A stretch of DNA of 64,000 nt, from NCBI GenBank assembly GCA_049520515.1, contig JBEKPS010000006.1:62001-126000 (forward strand), given 5' to 3'. Positions 60,158 through 64,000 of this stretch are shown here, in pieces. Under the pieces are notes generated by a model, which was not told the origin of the DNA, ran no database searches, and was given only the letters and a program-made list of their open reading frames with translations. Numbering within the stretch: the stretch's first letter is position 1; the number at the start of each line of letters is the position of its first letter. The position numbers and the translations under genes were made by a program. The stretch comes from JAFAMS01 sp049520515 (GTDB taxonomy: Bacteria; Vulcanimicrobiota; Vulcanimicrobiia; Vulcanimicrobiales; Vulcanimicrobiaceae).

Positions 60158-61864
60158 TTGCGCCCGTATCAACGAGATGCGCAAGAGGCTATCCTTCGCG
60201 AACGCGATCTTGGCGTGCGCTCGCAGATGGTCGTTTTAGCGACCGGCCTCGGCAAAACGATCATACTTGCGACGCTGCCTGATCTGCTCGACATGCGCGA
60301 AAATGACGTCATGCTCGTGATCGCGCATCGCGACGAATTGATCGAGCAGACCGTCGAGAAGATGAAGTTCCTCAACCCGAACCGCAAAGTCGGGATCGAG
60401 AAAGCGGCAAAACGCGCGACTGAAGATTGCAACATCATCGTTGCGACCGTTCAGAGCCTCACCGGAAAACGGCTCGAAGAATTCATGCGCCGCTTCGGAG
60501 GCCGAATCGGACTCTTCGTCATCGACGAAGCGCATCACGCCGCAGCGCCGACGTACCGCGCCATCGTCACCACAATCCGTTGGCGCCGCGACGACGCAAT
60601 GATCATGGGCTTTACCGCGACGCCGCGCCGCGCCGACAAAGTCGGCTTGGGCGATATCTTTCAAAAGATCGTGTACTCGATGGACACGGCCGAAGCGGTC
60701 GAGGCCGGGTACCTCGTCCCGGTTCATGCCTACATGATCCACACGCAGACCAGCCTCGACCAAGTCAACTCGCGCGCCGGTGACTTCGTGGTCGGCGAGC
60801 TGGCCGATGCCGTCGACAACGAGGAGCGCAACGGCAAAGTCATCGAGGCGTACCTCGAGCTCGTCCCCGGACGCAAGGCGCTCGTTTTCGCCGCATCCGT
60901 TCAACACGCGAAGAATTTGCGCGACACCTTCAAAGAGCGCGGCATCCCGGCACTCTTTGCCAGCGGCGACTGCGGCTTGTATCTCGAGGGGTTCGACGTT
61001 CCGTCGATCGAGACGATCATCAACGCGCGTCCGACCAAGAGCCAGACGCTCTACACGCAGATCACCGGCCGCGGCCTACGCCCCGTCGACGAAATCGCAA
61101 ACGTCCTCTCCGATGCGCCCGATCCCGAGCTGCGCAGAACGCTCGTCCGTCAAAGCCACAAGCAGTTCGCAACCGTCCTCGACATCGTCGATATCGCGCG
61201 CCGCCACGAGCTGATCACGGCTCCGACGTTATGGGGCTTGCCCGCGCAGATCGATATCGAAGGCCGGGACGTCGGCGAGGTCTCGCGCCTTTACGACAAG
61301 CTGGTCGGCCTCGATCCGAAGATCGCTGCACGTGTGCGAACCGCGAGCGCAATCGAGCAGGCGGTCCAAGACCTCGAAACCGCGGCGATAACGCGTGCCA
61401 CTCTCGCAACGTGGCAGCCCATCGGAGAAAATCACTGGCGCATCTCGCTGCCGCCCAAGCGCATCGCGCGCGATCGCACCGGTAAGCTGATCTCCGATTT
61501 CGCGCAAGAATTCGCCAAGCTCGTAACCGAGGCCAAGCGCATCAATCCGAACGGCGACGCCGACGGATTCGCGCTCCGCGTCCTCAACGTCGACAAACGC
61601 TCGATCCGCGAAGAGGGCGCAACGATCGACGTGCGCGCCCGGGGTGACGTCTTCGTTGCAACGGTCGCAGTCGGCGACGAACCGTCGCGCGATCTTGCGA
61701 CGGGAGCCTCGCTCGTTGATGCGATCGGAAAAGCCGATGCGCGCGTCGCGACCGGCGACATCTATGAAACGATCGGACGGCGTCCGAAGCGCCGCGGTGC
61801 CCCTGCCGGGACACGCCGGCGACGGCATCGCCGAACGCCTGTTATGCGACGGCGAGCAAGCTAA
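60158..61864 (+). CDS. SF2 DEAD/DEAH helicase with an apparent internal deletion
   Basis: 568 residues from TTG 60158, though the frame is open to 60113 and the first motif (RPYQRDAQEAIL) begins right there; the true start is unclear. Walker A ATGLGKT (Gly30-Thr34), VIDEAHHA, GFTATPRRADK. In RecA domain 2, PALFASGD is followed directly by CGLYLEGFDVPSIETI; relatives carry some 25-30 residues between those motifs, so a deletion near 60969 seems likely. QITGRGLRP (motif VI) is present. The C-terminal 200 residues are unassigned, ending in an Arg-rich tail. It overlaps egtD by 23 bases. Confidence 0.85.
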   Translation: MRPYQRDAQEAILRERDLGVRSQMVVLATGLGKTIILATLPDLLDMRENDVMLVIAHRDELIEQTVEKMKFLNPNRKVGIEKAAKRATEDCNIIVATVQSLTGKRLEEFMRRFGGRIGLFVIDEAHHAAAPTYRAIVTTIRWRRDDAMIMGFTATPRRADKVGLGDIFQKIVYSMDTAEAVEAGYLVPVHAYMIHTQTSLDQVNSRAGDFVVGELADAVDNEERNGKVIEAYLELVPGRKALVFAASVQHAKNLRDTFKERGIPALFASGDCGLYLEGFDVPSIETIINARPTKSQTLYTQITGRGLRPVDEIANVLSDAPDPELRRTLVRQSHKQFATVLDIVDIARRHELITAPTLWGLPAQIDIEGRDVGEVSRLYDKLVGLDPKIAARVRTASAIEQAVQDLETAAITRATLATWQPIGENHWRISLPPKRIARDRTGKLISDFAQEFAKLVTEAKRINPNGDADGFALRVLNVDKRSIREEGATIDVRARGDVFVATVAVGDEPSRDLATGASLVDAIGKADARVATGDIYETIGRRPKRRGAPAGTRRRRHRRTPVMRRRAS

Positions 61865-62843
61865 GGGCGTAGTCGACGCCCGAATCAAACCAACAGCGCT
61901 CGAGGCGATAACCCGCGGACTCTGCGATTCGGCTGATATCATCCGGATCGTATTTATATGACGATTCGGTGTGGATCGATTCAAACTCCGCGAAACTGAC
62001 CTGCAGGTTGAGATCGCGGATGTGTACGTTTTGCGCCGAGGTCGCGATCAAAAACATGTCCATCGCGCCGCGAACCGGATCGTAGTGTGCATCGTGCTCA
62101 AAGGCACGCAGGTCGAAGTTGCCGCCGAGCTCGCGGTTGATGCGACCGAGCATATTCCTGTTGAACGCCGCCGTCACGCCCGCTGGATCGTCGTAGGCGA
62201 GCTCGAGACGCTCGATCGATTTCTTGAGATCGGTGCCAAGCAGCAGCGCGTCGCCCGGCTTGAGAGTCCGATGCAACGCTTGCAGCAACGCAGTCGCTTC
62301 TTCCGGCTCAAAGTTTCCGATATTCGACCCCAAGAACAGCGCCATCGTGCGCGCGTGCGAGCGGAGCTTCGGACCCTCGAGCAGATCAAAGTAATCGCCG
62401 GCAAACGCCTCGACCGAAAGATTCGGATACTCGTCGGTCAGCGATTGTGCGCTAGCGTTGAGCGCCGCCGGCGAGATGTCGATCGGCGAATAACGCAACG
62501 TTCGCTGCCGTTCAAGCAATGCTTCAATCATATAGCGCGTTTTGGTGGCGCTGCCGGAGCCGAGCTCGAGCAGCTCGAGCGGCGTCCCGAGCCCCTCGAC
62601 GATCTCGCCCGCATATTTTGCGAGGAGTTCGCTTTCGGCGCGCGTCAGATAATATTCGGGCAGATGCGTAATGGCTTCGAACAGCGCCGAACCCAGATCG
62701 TCATAAAACAACTTCGGGGGGAGTCGCTTCGGCAGCGCGCGTAGACCGCGACGCACGTCGTCGGCAAACGTCGTACTCTGCCCACGTTTTACGTAGTCAT
62801 GCACGACCAGTCGTTGAGCAACCGGAGCCGTCGTCATCTGCAT
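61842..62843 (-). CDS. egtD: L-histidine N-alpha-methyltransferase
   Basis: 333 residues. PPKLFYDDLGSALFEAITHLPEYYLTRAESELL, motif I LLELGSGSATKTRYMIEALL, YSPIDISPAALNASA, LFLGSNIGNFEPEEA and LLLGTDLKKSIERLELAYDD. All belong to EgtD, which makes hercynine (trimethylhistidine) from histidine for ergothioneine. No EgtB, EgtC or EgtE gene is in the window. The start at 62843 has AAGGGG upstream; ATG 62879 is an alternative. Confidence 0.9.
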   Translation of the reverse strand: MQMTTAPVAQRLVVHDYVKRGQSTTFADDVRRGLRALPKRLPPKLFYDDLGSALFEAITHLPEYYLTRAESELLAKYAGEIVEGLGTPLELLELGSGSATKTRYMIEALLERQRTLRYSPIDISPAALNASAQSLTDEYPNLSVEAFAGDYFDLLEGPKLRSHARTMALFLGSNIGNFEPEEATALLQALHRTLKPGDALLLGTDLKKSIERLELAYDDPAGVTAAFNRNMLGRINRELGGNFDLRAFEHDAHYDPVRGAMDMFLIATSAQNVHIRDLNLQVSFAEFESIHTESSYKYDPDDISRIAESAGYRLERCWFDSGVDYALSLLAVA

Positions 62844-62901
62844 CGTAGTCGAGAACCCCTTACCCGGCCCTAAACCCATCGAAAACCTTGGGAGGTGCTA
62901 A

Positions 62902-63630
62902 TTGCGCACCAGTAACGTATCGATCCCTGTAGAGGGCTTGACGATGCCTTCTTACCTCTCCCGCCCGGATTCGGTTGCACCCGCCCCCGCGGTCATCGTA
63001 CTGCAAGAGATCTTCGGCGTGAACACCGAGATGCGGCGCATTACCGATCTCCTCGCGGAGGCCGGCTACGTCGGACTTGCGATCAATTACTATCACCGCA
63101 GCGACCCCGATCTTGACTGTCCGTATAACGATGAGGGGATGGCCAAAGGCCGCGCGGCTGCGGCGAAGGTCGTGCGGGCGACGATCGAAGCCGATCTGAG
63201 CGCGGCCATCGACTGGCTAAATGCTCAGGAGTTTGTGCGGTTCAACCGCATCGCGACCTGGGGCTTTTGCTTCGGCGGATCGATGGCGTTCTTCAGCTCG
63301 ATGCTGCGCGGAATATCAGGCGGCATCGTTTTCTACGGTGGCCAAATCGGCAAACCGCTGATGAGCGGCGGAACACCGCTTATCGAAGAAGCCGAGCGCG
63401 TCCGGGCTCCGTTGCTTATGTGCTACGGCGGCAAAGATCAGGGAATTCCGCCCGACGAAGTCGCGCGTATCGAACAAGGCTTACGTGCGAATCACAAACG
63501 CTTCACGCTCAAAGTCTATCCGGACGAAGGTCACGGCTTCTTCCGTCAGTCTTCGAAGGGCTTCGACAATCCCGATCTCAAGGACGCGTGGTCGCGGGTC
63601 CAGGAGTTTCTGAAACAGTCGCTGTCGTAG
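62902..63630 (+). CDS. Dienelactone hydrolase family protein
   Basis: 242 residues from TTG 62902, with GGGAGG six bases upstream. Catalytic Cys in WGFCFGGSMA, Asp in CYGGKDQGIPPD and His in DEGHGFFRQ give the Cys-Asp-His triad. PAVIVLQEIFGVNTEMRRI has the Glu-containing IFG loop. It hydrolyses lactones or related esters; true substrate unknown. It is divergent from egtD and overlaps the opposite permease gene by 53 bases. Confidence 0.92.
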   Translation: MRTSNVSIPVEGLTMPSYLSRPDSVAPAPAVIVLQEIFGVNTEMRRITDLLAEAGYVGLAINYYHRSDPDLDCPYNDEGMAKGRAAAAKVVRATIEADLSAAIDWLNAQEFVRFNRIATWGFCFGGSMAFFSSMLRGISGGIVFYGGQIGKPLMSGGTPLIEEAERVRAPLLMCYGGKDQGIPPDEVARIEQGLRANHKRFTLKVYPDEGHGFFRQSSKGFDNPDLKDAWSRVQEFLKQSLS

Positions 63631-64000
63631 CGTGCGCCAGCGTTGAGCGGCGATAGCCGTACAACGCATAAATTGCAGCCCCAACCGCGAACCACACGAT
63701 AAAGCGCAGCCACGTATCGCCGCCCAAACCGAAAAGCGCAAGTCCAATACAGAGCAGCGCGCCGAGAATTGCGACCGCCATTCCGAACGGCGCACGGAAT
63801 GGCCGGTTCGCGTTCGGTTGCGTCACGCGCAAGACACCTACGCCGATACAGACGATCGCGAACGCAGAGAGCGTCCCGATATTCACCAGCGCGAGCAAGA
63901 CGTCGAGCGGAATCGCGGCGGCCATAATCGCGACGATGATCCCGGTCGTCATCGTCGTGAATACCGGCGTGCGAGTTCGCGGATGGATGAGCGCAACGAT
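63578..64000 (-). CDS. APC-family amino-acid permease, C-terminal part (N-terminus outside window)
   Basis: The last 140 codons of an APC/YfnA-type amino-acid permease. IHPRTRTPVFTTMTTGIIVAI, then DVLLALVNIGTLSAFAIVCIG, LRVTQPNANRPFRAPFG and three more helices; the NANRPFRAP loop is typical of cationic amino-acid permeases. The start is beyond base 64000. It ends within the end of the dienelactone hydrolase gene. Confidence 0.88.
   Translation of the reverse strand: MVALIHPRTRTPVFTTMTTGIIVAIMAAAIPLDVLLALVNIGTLSAFAIVCIGVGVLRVTQPNANRPFRAPFGMAVAILGALLCIGLALFGLGGDTWLRFIVWFAVGAAIYALYGYRRSTLAHATTATVSETPGPATTRP

Overview
This 64 kb window is ordinary-looking bacterial chromosome, GC-rich (roughly 60%) and densely coded, with 60-odd protein genes, two tRNAs and no gap over 300 bases without a gene. 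No prophage, transposase, CRISPR array, rRNA or integrase was seen. The cell envelope should be diderm, because there is a periplasmic adaptor with two RND inner-membrane pumps, a Tat-exported flavoprotein, several lipoproteins and a periplasmic c-type cytochrome. GC content, frequent TTG/GTG starts and gene content would fit a soil lineage such as Candidatus Eremiobacterota (WPS-2). That placement is a guess from gene flavour, not a demonstrated assignment.

Layout. 1-6.8 kb: a partial beta-keto acid cleavage enzyme, NIPSNAP protein, tRNA-Ala(CGC), a Tat-exported berberine-bridge-type oxidase, CAP and JmjC/cupin proteins, a HAD phosphomannomutase-like protein, DUF985 and PEBP proteins, tRNA-Arg(TCG) and two very small TTG-started genes. 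6.8-10.4 kb: a tight minus-strand operon of a DUF6941-like gene, tcuA, tcuB and an atypical SDR. 10.5-13.1 kb: korAB, a ThDP-dependent 2-oxoacid:ferredoxin oxidoreductase. 13.1-20.2 kb: small exported proteins, a TtuC/IDH-type dehydrogenase, a GNAT protein, a lytic transglycosylase, and thiC with a TPP riboswitch and a clear promoter, followed by a DapA-family aldolase. 20.2-24.2 kb: a giant FAD/Fe-S 2-hydroxyacid dehydrogenase with a glyoxylate-type aminotransferase. 24.3-33.2 kb: a DMT exporter and an MdtABC-like efflux operon. 33.2-39.4 kb: a minus-strand operon of VTT protein, RNase D, aconitase, a frameshifted threonine dehydratase and a methyltransferase. 39.4-46.5 kb: VKOR-like, Nudix, MBL, cytochrome c, RibD/DHFR-like and MDR genes, an AT-richer TPR gene between 31-bp inverted repeats, and an acyl-CoA synthetase. 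46.6-53.7 kb: BolA plus monothiol glutaredoxin, an ADP-forming acyl-CoA ligase, a methyltransferase and a NitT/TauT-type ABC importer. 53.7-64 kb: an SDR, EVE protein, ppk1, an Opu-type osmoprotectant importer, a helicase with an apparent internal deletion, egtD, dienelactone hydrolase and a partial amino-acid permease.

Metabolic links (inference): tricarballylate/aconitate-type chemistry (tcuAB, acnA, an isocitrate/tartrate dehydrogenase relative) and 2-oxoacid oxidation by a ThDP enzyme sit near thiamine synthesis under TPP control. Glycolate/D-lactate-type oxidation is paired with glyoxylate transamination. Thiol/redox functions (BolA-Grx, EgtD, VKOR-like) and osmoprotection recur.

The most unusual signal is in gene junctions. 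Eight same-strand gene pairs overlap by exactly four bases as NTGA (start NTG, stop TGA), and in three of them N is C, so protein evidence demands a CTG start (RNase D, an osmoprotectant-binding lipoprotein, and probably the threonine dehydratase). Five of fifteen convergent junctions also share exactly four bases as two antiparallel stop codons. These two regularities, the inverted-repeat-flanked TPR unit, the Tyr-less SDR coupled to tcuB, and the broken dehydratase and helicase are the items most worth following up.
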